This document shows positions 34,673 through 46,321 of a stretch of DNA of 64,000 bases, one piece after another (within the stretch, counting starts at the first letter, position 1; each line of letters begins with the position of its first letter). The notes under the pieces are model-generated. The model saw only the letters and a program-made list of their open reading frames with translations. It was not told the origin of the DNA and ran no database searches. Made by a program: the position numbers and the translations under genes. The DNA lies in contig OY726563.1 in NCBI GenBank assembly GCA_963383645.1, forward strand, positions 27,374,821 through 27,438,820, written 5' to 3'. The stretch comes from Muscardinus avellanarius (Eukaryota; Chordata; Mammalia; Rodentia; Gliridae).

Positions 34673-37600
34673 AGTTCATTTGCCCATGTTTTATTGGATT
34701 GTTTTCTTAGAGTTGAATTTCTTGAGTTCTCTGTATATTTTAGATATTAGTCCTCTATTGGGGGAAGAGCTAGAAAAAAATCTTCTCCCATTCTGTTGGC
34801 CCTCAGTTGAGGTTCCTGAGAGTTTCCTTTGCTGTACAGAAGCTCTTAAGTTTCATACAATCCCATGTATTGATTTACCTTTTACTTTCTTGTGCCTTGT
34901 TGAGAAAGTTTTTATTTGTGCCTATGTGTTTCATTGTTGGACCTATGCCCTCTTCAACGAACCTCAAGGTCTCTGGTATAATTTCTAAGTCTTTGATCCA
35001 TCTTGAGTTGACTCTTGAGTAGGGCGAGAAAATGGGATTTATTCCCATTTTTATGCATGTGGTTAACCAGTTTTGCCAACACCATTGGTTGAACAGGCTA
35101 TCTTTTTTCCAGCTTATGTTTTTGGCCCCTTTATAAAAAAAATCAATTGGTTGTAACTATGGATTCATTTCTGATTCTTCTATCCATTGGTCTATGTATC
35201 TGTTTTTGTGCCAATACCATGCTGTTTTTGTTACTATGGCTTTGTAGTATAGTTTAACATCAGGTATTATAATTCTGCATCTTTTTTGTTGCTGAGAACT
35301 ATTTTGACTATTCTGAGTTTCTTGTTGTTCCAAACAAATTTAAGGACTGATTTTTCTGTGCCTGTAAGGAATGATCTTGGTACTTTAATGGGCATTCCAT
35401 TGAATCGGTAGATCAATTTTGAAAGTATGGCCATTTTGATATTTATTCTGCCTATCCATGAACATGGAAGATACTTCCATATTCTAAGGTATTCTTTGAT
35501 TTTTTTCAAGGTTTTATAATTTTCTTTGTGGAAGTCTTTTACCTCCTTTCTTATGTTTACTCCTAAGTATTTTATTTTTTATTTTTGGAAAATCCTGAGT
35601 GGAAGTGTTTTCTGGATTTTTCAGTGGATTTATGGTTGGTATACAAAAAAGCTTCAATATTTTAAGATTGATTTTGTATCCAGACTTTGCTGAATTTGTT
35701 AATCAGTTCTATAAGCCTTTTGGTTGACTTTGTTGGGTCTTCTAAGTATACTATCATGTCATCTGCAAATAAGAAAAGTTTGAGTTCTTCTTTTTCTATT
35801 TTACTCCTTTGATTCTCTTTTCTTGCCTTATTGCTCTGGCTAGAGTCGAAGAGAATTGGTAATAATGGACATCTTTGTTTTGTTCCTGTTTTAAGGAGAA
35901 ATTCTCAAAGTTTTTCCCCAATTAATATGACATTGGCTATGGGCCTATTGTAGATTGATTTTATTTTGTTGAGATATGTTCCTTTTATTCCGATTTTCTG
36001 CACTGCTGTTAGCATAAATTGATGTTGGATTTTTGCCAAATGCTTTTTCAGGATCTATTCGAATGATCATGTGATTTTTATATGGTTCTATTTATATGAT
36101 AACATGGATTTATTTTTCGTACGTTGAACCCGTCTTGCATCACTGGGATGAACCCTACCTGTTTATGGTGTATGAATCCTTGATGTAGTTTTGAATGTGT
36201 ATTGCTAGTATTGTGTTAAGCAGTTTTCCATCCAAGTTCATCAATGATATAGGCCTATAGTTTTCCTTCCTTGAGCTACCTTTATTTGGTTTTGATATTA
36301 ATGTGATGTTGGCTTCATAGAATGAATTTGGGAGAGTCCTGTTTTTTTCTATTTCATAAAATAGATTGAAGAGTATTGGGATTCACTCTTCTATAAAGGT
36401 TTTATAAAATTTATTTGGGGAACCATCTAGTCCTGGGGTTTACTTTGATGGTAGGCTCTTTAGTGCTGTTTCAATCTCTTTGATTACTATTGATTGGTTT
36501 AAATTTTCTGTATCTTCTTGACTTAGACTATGCATATTATATTTATCTAGGAAATTTCATTTTCTTCCAGAATTTCCATATTTTGGAGTATAGTTTTACA
36601 AAGTAGTTTCTGATAATTCTCTGGATTTCTCCACTGTCTATAGTGATTTCTTTGTAATTTGAGTTGATTCTCTCTGTTTTTTTTTGTTGTTGTTGTTGAT
36701 ATTAGGTTAGCTAGTGGTTTATTTATCTGGTAATTTTTTTTTAGAAACCAGCTTTCTGTTTTGTTGATTTTCTGTATTTTTTTTAATTCTCTACTTTGTT
36801 GATTTCTACTCTGATTTTAATAATTTCCTATCTCCTACTGGCTTTGGGGTTAGATTGTTCCTGTTTTTCAATGGGCTTTGATGTATGTCATTAGGTTATT
36901 TTTTGGTGATTTTCTGTTCATATGTGAGTACTCAGTGCTATGAATTTTCCTCTTAATACTGCCTGCAATGTCTCCCAGAGGTTCTGATACATTGTACCTC
37001 TATTTTCATTTGTTTCTAGAAATTTCTTGATTTCACCCCTTACATCTTCTGTGACCCATTCTTCATTCATCAGTGTGGTGTTCAATCTCCACATGTTTAT
37101 GTGATTTCTCTGGGTCCTCTTCTAGTTGATTTCCAGGTTCATTCCATTATGGTTTGAAAAAAACACAGGGAAGTTGTCACATATTTTGAATTTGCTATTT
37201 CTCACTTTGTGTCCCAAAATGTGATCTATTTTGGAGAAGGTTCCATAAGCAGCTGAGATAAATGTGAACTCTGCTGTACTTTGGTGGAATATTCTATATA
37301 TGTCTAATAAGTCCATTTAGTTAATGGTATTATTTATGTCTGAGACATCTTTACTGACCTTTTGTCTAGAAGATTGGTCTAATGGTGTGAGAGGAATATT
37401 GAAATCTCCCAGTATTATTGTGTTGGGTTTTATGTGTGACTTAATGCCACAAAGAGTTTGTTTTATGAAGGTAGCTGCAAAGCTATGTTTGGCAAATAAA
37501 TGTTGACTATCATTATTTCTTATTGTTGGATTGTTTCTTTTACCAGGAAAAAATGACCTTCTTTGTCTCTTCTAATATACATTGGCTTGAAGTCTAACTT

Positions 37601-37860
37601 GTCTGATACCATAGTTGCTACTCCTGCTTGTCTTCAAGTTCTGCTGGCATGGATTACCTTGCTCCAGCCATGTGGCTTAAGTTTGTTACTATCTTTACTT
37701 GTAAGGTATGTTTCTTGCAGGCAGCAGATAGACAGATTCTGATTTTTAATCCATTTTTGCCACGATATGTCTTTTTATATTTTTATTGGGGAGTTGAAGC
37801 CATTTTAATTCAGTGTTAACTTTGAGAGATGATTTTTAATTCCTAACATATTGAGATTTC
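34673..37860 (-). pseudogene. L1 ORF2 (endonuclease and reverse transcriptase), broken
   Basis: ORF2 normally encodes an endonuclease that nicks the target and a reverse transcriptase that copies L1 RNA. In order on the minus strand: endonuclease QET-box DNA near 37715 in one frame (CLQETYL), then after frameshifts the end of the endonuclease at 37122-37316 (SKIDHILGHK, followed by SNHNG where active L1s have SDHNG, an Asp-to-Asn change at a catalytic position). Next come the RT palm with an FADD box coded around 35755-35775 and the region after it at 35267-35509 ([22 protein letters not shown]). The C-terminal Cys-rich domain is absent. Multiple stops; not translatable as one protein. Confidence 0.88.
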
Positions 37861-37899
37861 ACTTCAGTTTTTTGTTAGTTTTTCGTCTTCTTTGCTTAG

Positions 37900-38800
37900 T
37901 TTTTTCCTGGATGGGAACTCTTGTTACTCTGATTCTGGAGTGTATTATTTATTTCTTCTTTGCCGTTCATCTCTTTGAGTATTTTCTCTAATACTGGTTT
38001 GAACTATATTCTTTCAGCTTCTGCTCATCATGGAAGATTTTTATTTCCCCATCTAATTTGAGAGATAGTTTTGCTGGGCAGAAAATTTTTGGCTGCAAGT
38101 TCTTTTCTTTCAGAGTTTGTAATATCCTACTCCAGACTCTTCTGGCTTTCATAACCTGATTTGGGAAGTCTGGAGTGATTCTAATTGGTTTGCCTCTGCA
38201 CTTCACTTGGTCTTTTGCTTTTGTTGCCTTTAAGACTCTCTCTTTGGTTTCTACATTCGCAGTTTGATTATTATGTGGTGTGGTGAACCTTTTCTCTGAT
38301 CTTGTCTAAAGGGGGTTCTATAAGTTTCTTGTACCTGTGTATCAACCTCTTGCTCTATGTTTGGAAAATTTTTTGATAATACTTCTTTGAAAAGATTGTT
38401 GATCCTTTTAGTTTCACCTTCTTTTTTTCTATTCTATTATTCTTAGGTTAGCTCTTTTAAAATGGATCCATATTTCTTCAATGTCCAATTCATGCTCTCT
38501 AATTGTTTTTTCTAAGTTACATACTATGCATTAGTTTTTGGAGTGATCATCTTCTAGGAGCAAGATTCTATTTTCCATGTGGTCTAATCAAGTGTTTATA
38601 GTTTGAATTAATGCCTTCACTACAATGATTACATTCTTTATTTCTTTCAGACTCTAAGTTTTTTTTCAGAAGTCCTGTATTATGTCTACAGTTACATGTC
38701 TGATTTAACCTTCTGGAGATTCCAGCAATTCTGTTTTGTCAGGTTCTGTTATTGTTATTTTGTGGGAACTCATTGCTCCCTTGTTATTCTTCCTTCTCAT
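37900..38800 (-). pseudogene. L1 ORF1 (RNA-binding chaperone), broken
   Basis: ORF1 normally encodes the L1 RNA-binding, coiled-coil trimer protein. The clear part is the C-terminal domain, readable at 37988-38206 with KARRVWSRILQTLKEKNLQPK and PAKLSLKLDGEIKIF-like text, as in mammalian ORF1p. The RRM-coding part lies to about 38300, then an A/T-rich coiled-coil-coding part to about 38800. Frameshifts separate the parts. The boundary with the 5'UTR is approximate. Confidence 0.8.
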
Positions 38801-39201
38801 AATTTCAGATGTTAATATCTGTTGTTTTTGATAAATTTATCTCAATCTCTAGGTGTCAGCCGGTATATCTAAAAGCAAGTTGTGTTGTATTCAATAATGA
38901 AGGTTGAGTGAGGAGGAAAATGACGTTGTAAATGTAAGAATAGGGTAAAGCCACAGATAGGATCAAATACAATGAGAGTGTGGGTTTGGTATGGTAGTAT
39001 AGAGTAGAAATTAGACATGGTGAACATGTAGTGGTATTCTAATAAGAAATGTAGAGTGTTTAGTATAGTTATATGAATTGGACTTAATACAAGACACAGA
39101 AGAGAAGAGAGGAAAAAAAGAAAAGCAATGGAGAGAAGAGAGTAGGTATGTTCAAGGGAAGCACCTTGGGAGAGGATTTGTGGACAGGATAAAAAAACAG
39201 G

Positions 39202-39235
<34 letters not shown>

Positions 39236-39965
39236 GAACAAAAAACAAAACAACACAAAACAATGCCAACAACAAATTAATGCTGTGCAAGTCCCTGGGG
39301 GTGCCACACTGGGCATTCTCCCACAGGGTCCACAAGTTTACTTATGGTGTTTGTGAGTCCCAGTCAGTCTGGATCTCTGGAGGGAGTGATGAGCTCAGTT
39401 GTCATGGCTGTAGGTTGTAGTCGATATTTGCACAGAAAGAATGGATGACTCACAATTTTGTTAATCCTCAGCTGACCACTTGCAGTCCCTGTTGGCCTCA
39501 GCCCTAGAGCTGGGTGCATCAAGGCCAGATGTTGCCTGTGTGGTGCCTGCACAGCAAGATGGACGGGTTTCTCCTCTGTTGCTCTGGATCCCTGGAGAGC
39601 ATGACAAGCTCAGTGCTACCTCTGGAATCTGCAACCAGTGTTTGTACAGGAAGAACTGATGGCCCACAACTCAGATGATCTGTAGCTGTTCACTTCTGGC
39701 TGTTTTCCTGTTTGTCTCTGGAGTCAGCTGCAGTAAGCTAATATGGTGCTGCTGTGGTGCCTGCCACCACAAGGCAGATGAGTTTCTTTTCTGTTCTCGA
39801 ATTTGTCTACTAACCTTTCTTTTCCTTCAGCCTTGTAGCTATCCTGTTAGTCCTTTACTCTTAGTGTTTTCTGGCTTTGTAGATGCTATTTCCAAAGCAA
39901 TGAAGGATCGGGTATTAGCATGACTAGTATGTGCTGCTTCCCTTGGTCGCCATCTTCCCCTAAAA
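38800..39965 (-). promoter_or_regulatory. L1 5'UTR with two 215-bp monomers and YY1-type start
   Basis: Moderately GC-rich segment upstream of ORF1. Two imperfect copies of a 215-bp unit start at 39369 (ctggatctctggaggg) and 39584 (ctggatccctggagag). Shared later words include gctcag, 'tttg(c/t)acag(a/g)aag', 'gtggtgcctgc' and 'ca(a)g(g)...gat'. Tandem 5'UTR monomers serve as promoters in some rodent L1s. At the outer end the minus strand reads aagatggcgacc, a YY1-like motif expected to set the start site. A (CA)n run at 39203-39232 lies within the region. Confidence 0.75.
39203..39232. repeat. (CA)n microsatellite inside the L1 5' region
   Basis: About 15 CA units between the ORF1 start and the monomers. 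Confidence 0.95.
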
Positions 39966-40262
39966 CTAGTATTCCGATTTCAGTTTCTTTGGAAATATAC
40001 TCAAGAATGGTATAGCTGGATCATATGATGGATCCATTCCCAGTTTTCTGTGGAATCTACATACTAATTTTTATAGTAACTATACTAATTTGCAATACCA
40101 CTAACAATCTAGAAGTGTTTCTACTTCATAACATCCTCACCAGCTTTTATTGTTAACTTCTGAATAATTGCCATTCTAATTGGGTTTATATGTAATCTCA
40201 ATTTAGTTTTGATTTGTATCTCCCTTATTGCTAATGATGTCATATCAGTTGTTTTGAAAATC
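39966..40262 (-). mobile_element. L1 ORF2 C-terminal fragment, minus strand
   Basis: Antisense ORF2: gaatggtatagctggatcat, 'gatggatccattccc', 'actaatttgcaataccac', 'attgccattctaattggg' and 'ttttgatttgtatctccctt'. More decayed than the L1 to its left, so it is an older, separate copy. Confidence 0.8.
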
Positions 40263-41117
40263 AGATTTTACATCCAGTTTATCTACCTATCAAGTTGGAA
40301 GTTAAAAATTTAGTCATTTTCAGAAATTAAAAATATTGAAGAAAGATACTTCTGCATTCCTTCTTAGCCTATTTTGCTATGCAACTAGAAAAGTAAAGCA
40401 AGAAATAGAAAACACGTACTGTTTAATAAATGAAAAAATCTACATGGCAAAATTTCCTTTATATAATAGGTTTAGATTATAATAAGTACAGATTATATCG
40501 AAAGTAAAATTTCTGCAAAAATAATTCAGGGCGATGAATGGAATGAATTTTAATAATAGATAGAATGTAGATAATAAGATTGAAGTTATTACTAATGCTA
40601 TGAAACAGGCTTTATTTCTAATTGTAAAACAGAAACAGAAATCAAGCGAGTTCATGAGTGGGTTGTGGTGTTATAAAAAATCAAGATTAAATTGTGACAC
40701 AAAGTAAAATGTATCATTCCTAACTTAAAAAGAATTCACTTAAATTGTATATCAGGAATAATCTCTATGAGGTTACACAAGAATTATGAGATTGGATCTA
40801 TGGAAGTAAAATATAATCTTAGCATGGTACTTTGTTTTACACTGAACCATAGTTACACAGTTAAATTTACCTAATTGGTTGTTTTCAATTTTTAAAATCA
40901 TCACAGAGAAAAGTATATATATCACTTAAGTATGGTTAGAGAAATAAAAGCAGATGCTATTACCTCTGACAAAGTAAAGATGAAGGAGAGAATAAATGGA
41001 AGATAGTAAAGATATAAGATGTGGATTAATGGGTAAGTTTGCTACTGCCTTATCACCCATGAAAGAGAACTGAAAATACTAAAAAAATCATGAAAAAAAA
41101 ATCAATGTTTACGTGTT
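40263..41117. other. Unique AT-rich intergenic DNA
   Basis: No gene or named repeat recognised. Confidence 0.45.
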
Positions 41118-41313
41118 GCTTTTTTTTTTCTTTTGGTGGTACTGGGGTTCCTGGAAGCCCTTCTACCTCTGGGCTACACTCTTGGACCTATCTTTTTTAT
41201 ATTTTGAAACAGGGTCTCGTAAGCCAGCGTGGCTGGCTTCGAACCTGCACGATCCTCCTGTCTCCACCTCCCAAGAGCGGGGATTACAAGCGTATGCCAC
41301 CATGCCTGGCCCT
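41118..41313 (-). mobile_element. B1-dID SINE, 'short-B1' subfamily
   Basis: Antisense young-type copy: tactggggttcctggaagcc, 'ctctgggctacactc', 'gaaacagggtctcgtaagcc', the antisense B box ggcttcgaacc, and 'ttacaagcgtatgccacc'. Imperfect flanking duplication: acgtgttgctttttt (left) against atgtgttactttttt (right). Confidence 0.92.
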
Positions 41314-41539
41314 ATGTGTTACTTTTTTCCAGATCCAAAGGTGAACAAAAAACTAAATCAACAATACAAAGTGTATGAAGTGAAATGGCAGGTGAAAAAG
41401 GTATAAATTATATATGTATCTTCATGTCATGGATACAATAGCTAGTTTTAGCTAAATAATAAGAATAAATTGTAATAAACCAATTTTAGGGCTATAAAGT
41501 TACTAATGAGAAGAACTAAAACAAAATAGTTAAAGTTTT
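41314..41539. other. Unique AT-rich DNA
   Basis: Spacer between two young SINEs; no gene. Confidence 0.4.
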
Positions 41540-41554
41540 AAATTCTATTATGTG

Positions 41555-41761
41555 AGTCAGGCGTGGTAGCGCACGCTTGTAATCCCTGCGCTTGGGAGGA
41601 AGAGACAGGAGGATCGCGCAGGTTCGAAGCCAGCCGCGCTGGCTTAAGAGACCCTGTTTCCAAATAAAAAAATATAAAATTGTTCTGGGAGTGTAGCCCG
41701 GAGTTAGAAGGGCTTCCAGGAACCCCAGTACGACCAAAAAATAAAAAATAAAAAATTAAAT
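41555..41761 (+). mobile_element. B1-dID SINE, 'short-B1' subfamily, with 15-bp target-site duplication
   Basis: Well-preserved copy: gtcaggcgtggtagcgcacg, 'ggatcgcgcaggttcgaagcc', agccgcgctggcttaagaga, ID half ttctgggagtgtagcccgga and end cttccaggaaccccagtacg. Flanks aaattctattatgtg (41540-41554) and aaattctattatatg (41762-41776) differ at one base. CpGs are largely intact, pointing to recent insertion. Confidence 0.95.
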
Positions 41762-41776
41762 AAATTCTATTATATG

Positions 41777-42300
41777 GATATAAAGTTTAGGAAGAGAGCG
41801 ATAAGTCAGTCTTATGGATTTATTATATACTGCATTTATTAGTTTGATATATTTTGGAAATGGGAAGTTACATAATGTGCTATTCTACAAACTGTCAAAG
41901 TTGAATTTGTACTGTATTCCTCTACATTTTGAAGAGACCATTACTATTTATGTTTCTCTGCAAATAATATTGCCTTCATAGAGGCAATCATGTTAAAACT
42001 TTAAAATAATGTAATTCTAAACAAATAAGGTATTCATGCCCAAAATATGCTTTACTATGTATATTTCAAAATACTTTTAAGGTACTTTATACCATGGAAA
42101 ACTAATAGAGAAATAAAAATGTGGGAATTTATTTGAAATGATGACTGAAAAATTTAAGCAATACATATAAACAGTTTAGTAACTAATAGCCGTAAAAGAA
42201 AATATGGATCAGAGTCAAAGTTTTCCTTCTTAAGTATGTTTAAATGTATAAATGAGTATGCATTTCCTTCGGCAAAGCAACTGTAAAGTATAATCAGTTC
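41777..42300. other. Unique AT-rich intergenic DNA
   Basis: No gene or named repeat recognised. Confidence 0.45.
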
Positions 42301-42486
42301 TCAGCCAGGTATGTGTAATGGCACATGCCTGTAATCCCAGTACTTGGGAAGCCAAGACAGAAGCACTGTAGGGTCAAGGCCAGCCTCAGTAATTTAAAGA
42401 GACACTCAACAATTTAGCAAGACTCTGTTTCAAAATAAAAATAAAAATGGGGCTGAGGGTGTGGTTCCAAGTTAGAAATTCTACAA
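42301..42486 (+). mobile_element. B1-dID SINE, ID half truncated
   Basis: B1 half cagccaggtatgtgtaatgg and 'gcacatgcctgtaatcccag'; ID half ggggctgagggtgtggttcc. The ID ends early at 'gttagaaattctac', without its B box. Confidence 0.83.
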
Positions 42487-42607
42487 TAAAAAATAAACAG
42501 TTCTCTAAATTTTATATACCTAAAAAGAGATGTTATGACTGAAATGTATTTGACCTATGACTCTTTCAAAGAACTATATAGAATATAAGCTCATTAAAAT
42601 ATCTTAT

Positions 42608-42766
42608 TTATTTAGGAGGCTGAGACAAGAGGATCACAGTTCGCAGCCAGCCTCAGCTACTCAGTGAGGCCCTTTGCAACTCAGTGAGACCCTGTTTCAA
42701 ATTAAAGAATAAAAATTAGGGTTGGGGATGTAGCTTGAAGGTAGAAATCTCCTGGGTTCCATCCCC

Positions 42767-42769
<3 letters not shown>
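42608..42769 (+). mobile_element. B1-dID SINE, 5'-truncated
   Basis: Begins inside the B1 half (ggaggctgagacaagaggat), linker 'aaattaaagaataaaaatta', ID half gggttggggatgtagcttga and end cctgggttccatccccagta. Its 3' end seeds the following microsatellite. Confidence 0.85.
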
Positions 42770-42834
<65 letters not shown>

Positions 42835-42870
42835 CATACACACACATACATACACATTTACATACATATA
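42769..42870. repeat. (CA)n(TA)n and (TACA)-type compound microsatellite
   Basis: About 21 CA units, about 10 TA units, then mixed acatacacacatacata words; continuous with the SINE end. Confidence 0.95.
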
Positions 42871-43740
42871 TATACATATAATTTTAATTTAAGAAATATC
42901 ATCACACAGTTGTTGCTTCATAATCACATCACATATACACAGGACTTTCAAACAAAAAGGAAGTCTTGTTTTCTTTATTGTAGGAAAATACTATTGAATA
43001 AAAAAGTACATCTTTTTAATAGTCTAAAGATGTATCATGATCAGACACATAGGTCATTGTTCTAATACTATTTTAGAATGAACAACACTAAACATCACAC
43101 TATCTTTATTGTATTATATACACATGCATACACACACAAACACACACACCTGTTTATAGCTTCTTGATTCTATAACATTAATTGTGCTAATGCAGTACAA
43201 GTATTATACTGTTTTTATTACAGTAGTTCTATGACACATTTTAATAATCTGGTAGGTAGTTCAGCTATCACTACTATCCTTATTTTTTGGCCTCTAATTC
43301 ATTCATAATACTAAATCATTCCTGAAAATCTTGCATATTGGTCTCCTTAATAAATTTTAGATATAACTTGTCAATTTCTACTAGATGCCTAGTAGGTTTC
43401 TAATCAGAACCTTTTACTGTGTTAACTCATGTATTTATCTTTACTGTTGAATGTTGCAAATAATGCAATCATATAAATAGTTTTATAATTGCAATAATTG
43501 CAATAAAGTTTCTTTAAAAACTGTATATTCTTTATAAATATATATATAAAATATCAATAATAGGGAGAAATATCAAAGTATTATTTGTTTTGAATTGCCT
43601 AGATTATAAGTATGAAATGTGGGAGAGGTGAGAGTTGTAAAATAAAAAAAAAAACAGTATGAAATAGCTATTTTCACCTTGATACACATCTTTTCCTGTC
43701 TGAAAGTTTAAACCACAATCTTAAATGTCTATATTCCAAT
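42871..43740. other. Unique AT-rich intergenic DNA
   Basis: No gene; short CA-rich run at 43120-43150 only. Confidence 0.4.
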
Positions 43741-44259
43741 CTTAAACACAAATTTGTATCAGCAAGTACATGAAATAATGTTCAAAATCATTAATCATCA
43801 GAAAAATACAAATCAAACGAGGTAACATTTCACTCCAGAAAAAATGAATATTATAAAAAAGATAACAAATGATGGCAAGCATATAGACAAAAAGGGCCCA
43901 CACTACACTGTGCATGAAAATGTAAATTATTTCAACCATTATGGGAATAAGGAATTCCATTCCAAATTTATAATAGAACTAGCATAATATCCAACAATTC
44001 CGCTTTCCATATATATATATATATATGTACATACATATCTCAAAAAGAAATGGAAAGCTGGGCGTGATGGTGCACACTTGTAATCCCAGCATTAGGGAGG
44101 CTGAGACAGGAGGATCTCTGTTTGCAGACAGCCTCAAGCTACTTAGTGAGGCCCTTTGCAACTCAATGAGACCCTGTTTTAAAATTAAGAATAAAAATTG
44201 GGCTGGGGGTGTAGCTCGGAGGTAGAATACCCCTGAGTTCCATCCCTAGTACCACAAAA

Positions 44260-44299
<40 letters not shown>

Positions 44300-44630
44300 A
44301 AATAAATAATAAAAAATTGAATTAATATGTTGAAGAAAAATCTGCATCACCATATTTGTTTATGTACTATTTAAAACAGTAGCCAAGAAAAATAAATAGC
44401 TTAATAATCCATCAGATGGTGAATAGATAATAAAAATGTGGCACACATACACAGTAGAATACTATTCAGTTACAAAAAGAATGGAATTCTGTCATTTGTG
44501 ACAACATGAATGAACTAGAGATCATTATGTTAACTAAAGTAATGTAGTCATAGAATTTCAAATATCATACATTATCATTCATAGATGGAATCTAGTATTG
44601 TTCTCATAAAACTTGCACACAGAATAATGA
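43741..44630 (+). mobile_element. Old L1 ORF2 end and 3'UTR, split by a SINE
   Basis: 43741-44050 is decayed ORF2 (gttcaaaatcattaatcatc; 'gataacaaatgatggcaagc') and 44325-44630 continues it (cagtagccaagaaaaataaa; 'ccatcagatggtgaatagat'; 'acaacatgaatgaactagag'). A SINE with a long (aaat)n tail lies between. Diverged and non-coding. Confidence 0.7.
44057..44318 (+). mobile_element. B1-dID SINE with long (AAAT)n tail
   Basis: gctgggcgtgatggtgcaca, 'ctgagacaggaggatc', linker 'aaaattaagaataaaaatt', ID half gggctgggggtgtagctcgg with a good A box, and end cctgagttccatccctagta. The tail of about 15 AAAT units runs from 44259 to 44318. Confidence 0.88.
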
Positions 44631-44635
44631 TTACC

Positions 44636-44742
44636 ACTACTCTCCTCTTCCTCCTTCTCCTCCTCCTCTTCCTCTTCTTTTGCCTCTTCCCTCTCTCCTT
44701 TCTCCTATTCCCTCTCTTATCTCTCTCTCTCTTTCTGTCTCA
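44636..44742. repeat. Polypyrimidine (CTC/CTT) tract
   Basis: About 105 bp of almost pure C/T on the plus strand (44636-44740), directly after the L1 3'UTR. It may be the antisense-like counterpart of an L1 purine tract, or an independent simple repeat. Confidence 0.85.
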
Positions 44743-44812
44743 TGCATCATCCTCAAGTATGGCCTGCATGTCTTGGGCTTTTTACAGAATGATGGTATCA
44801 TACCAGATATGT

Positions 44813-45004
44813 GGGTTTTTTTTTCTGGAACTGGGGATGGAACCCAGGGGCATTCCAGCCTTCTTGTGTATTATTTTGAAACAGGGTCTCACTGAGTTGC
44901 AAAGGACCTCACTAAGTAGCTGAGGCTATCTGTGAACTGTGATCCTCCTGTCTCAGCCTCACAAATGCTGGGATAACAAGAATGGGCCACCACACATGGC
45001 TCAG
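44813..45004 (-). mobile_element. B1-dID SINE
   Basis: Antisense: gaactggggatggaacccag, 'gaaacagggtctcactgag', tctcagcctcacaaatgctg and 'gaatgggccaccacacatgg'. The ID segment is shortened. Confidence 0.87.
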
Positions 45005-46321
45005 ATATAGCTTTTACATGGCAGTTTTATTCTAGGAGTAAACGGTTCAAAAAACAATAAGTGTAAGCTTCTAGTATCTGAAATCCCAAACCTGAAAACT
45101 AGCACTGTATCATTGTCTTCATAGTCTATTATTAAAGGTTTTTATGGTGTTTTCTTCACCTCAAAGTGATGTTAGACTTCATGTTTTGATGGGAGAAATT
45201 CTAAGTCAATTTTGGCAATCTTTATTCCACCACTGATTCCTAATGCTTTAATTCAATTTGTTTCAATGTTCACCATACCATTAATTATTAGTCCATTGGC
45301 TACCTTTAGAGCAATAGTTCTTCTACCACTCTCATGTAAACAGAGTGGCCCAATCAATCAATCAATTAGTCAGTCTGTTTGGTCTTATTGATATACCATA
45401 CCCCTTTCATTCATATATATTTATATTTCTCTGTCTGAGTAGAGACTGTAAAAATTTAGTAACTACTCTATTGCTAAAGTCAATGTTTTGCCAAATAAGC
45501 TATGCTTAATTTTCAACTTTAAGACTGCATATTAAAAATACTATCTACATGTAAGAGTATTTTATACCAGTAAAAGTTAAAGCTATTGATATCAGCATCC
45601 AAAACAACAACAAAATGTTTCAGAAGAAAATAAACCTTTAAATATGTGTATCACTTATGTATTAAAATGACTTGTCTTTCTGGTGATTTTTTTTCAATTT
45701 TACAGTCAATACAGACATGTGTAACTTCTAAATACATAGCTATGAAATGTCAGAGCAAGTCACCTTCAGATCACCAAGGAGCAGAGAAATACCTCTGACT
45801 TCAAAATATGCTATTTGTGAGCTGAAAAGATTATCATAATTTTATAGAAAACTTCAAACTCCATAAATCTTAGTCTTTTTAAATATGGAAACCTAAATCT
45901 AACATTGAGTCCTCAATACTACATATAAAAATGCTAGACATGTAAAATACCTTATGTGATAGTAAACTTCCTTTCTGTTCCTTACTTTTATGACAGTCTA
46001 GATTGAAACAGAAAAGGCTCCTATATAACCCCAATATGTATAAGGATAACTCAATAGTAAAATAAAAAGCTCCTGAATACCATAAAAACTTATGGAGTAG
46101 ATTTATGATTTCATATGAATGCTCATGCATTCCTAAGGTTAGTTAACCAGGACAACAAAATCCCTCTCTAGTAATCAGATTTCATATACCATAAATTCTA
46201 CCACAGTTTTTTTGTGCTGTAAGATAGCTGTATAGCTACACCCATACATTGCTGAATAACAATTATCCACACATGGACTATGAAGAGAAATCTAAACTCA
46301 TACCTTAACCCAAGGTGTCAA
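45005..46321. other. Unique intergenic DNA
   Basis: No gene; a short (caat)n at 45352-45366 only. Confidence 0.45.

Larger units (their letters stand above)
34673..39965 (-). mobile_element. Nearly full-length L1 lacking its 3' end, minus strand
   Basis: About 5.3 kb of one L1 with (right to left) 5'UTR, ORF1, ORF2 endonuclease and ORF2 RT, ending inside the ORF2 C-terminal region. The 5' end at about 39965 begins with an aggggaagatggcg motif (antisense at 39947-39960), the expected YY1-type start of an L1 transcript. Missing are the last roughly 900 bp of ORF2 and the 3'UTR. Frameshifts and stops throughout make it non-functional. Because L1 integration copies from the 3' end, a copy with its 5' end but not its 3' end must have been rearranged after insertion. 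Confidence 0.9.

Noticed and set aside
39078..39356. 92-codon plus-strand frame with His-Thr repeats
   Set aside because: Antisense of an L1 5' region with a (CA)n run; no independent evidence.
44585..44923. 112-codon frame rich in Leu and Phe, resembling a membrane segment
   Set aside because: Produced by translating the polypyrimidine tract and an antisense SINE.
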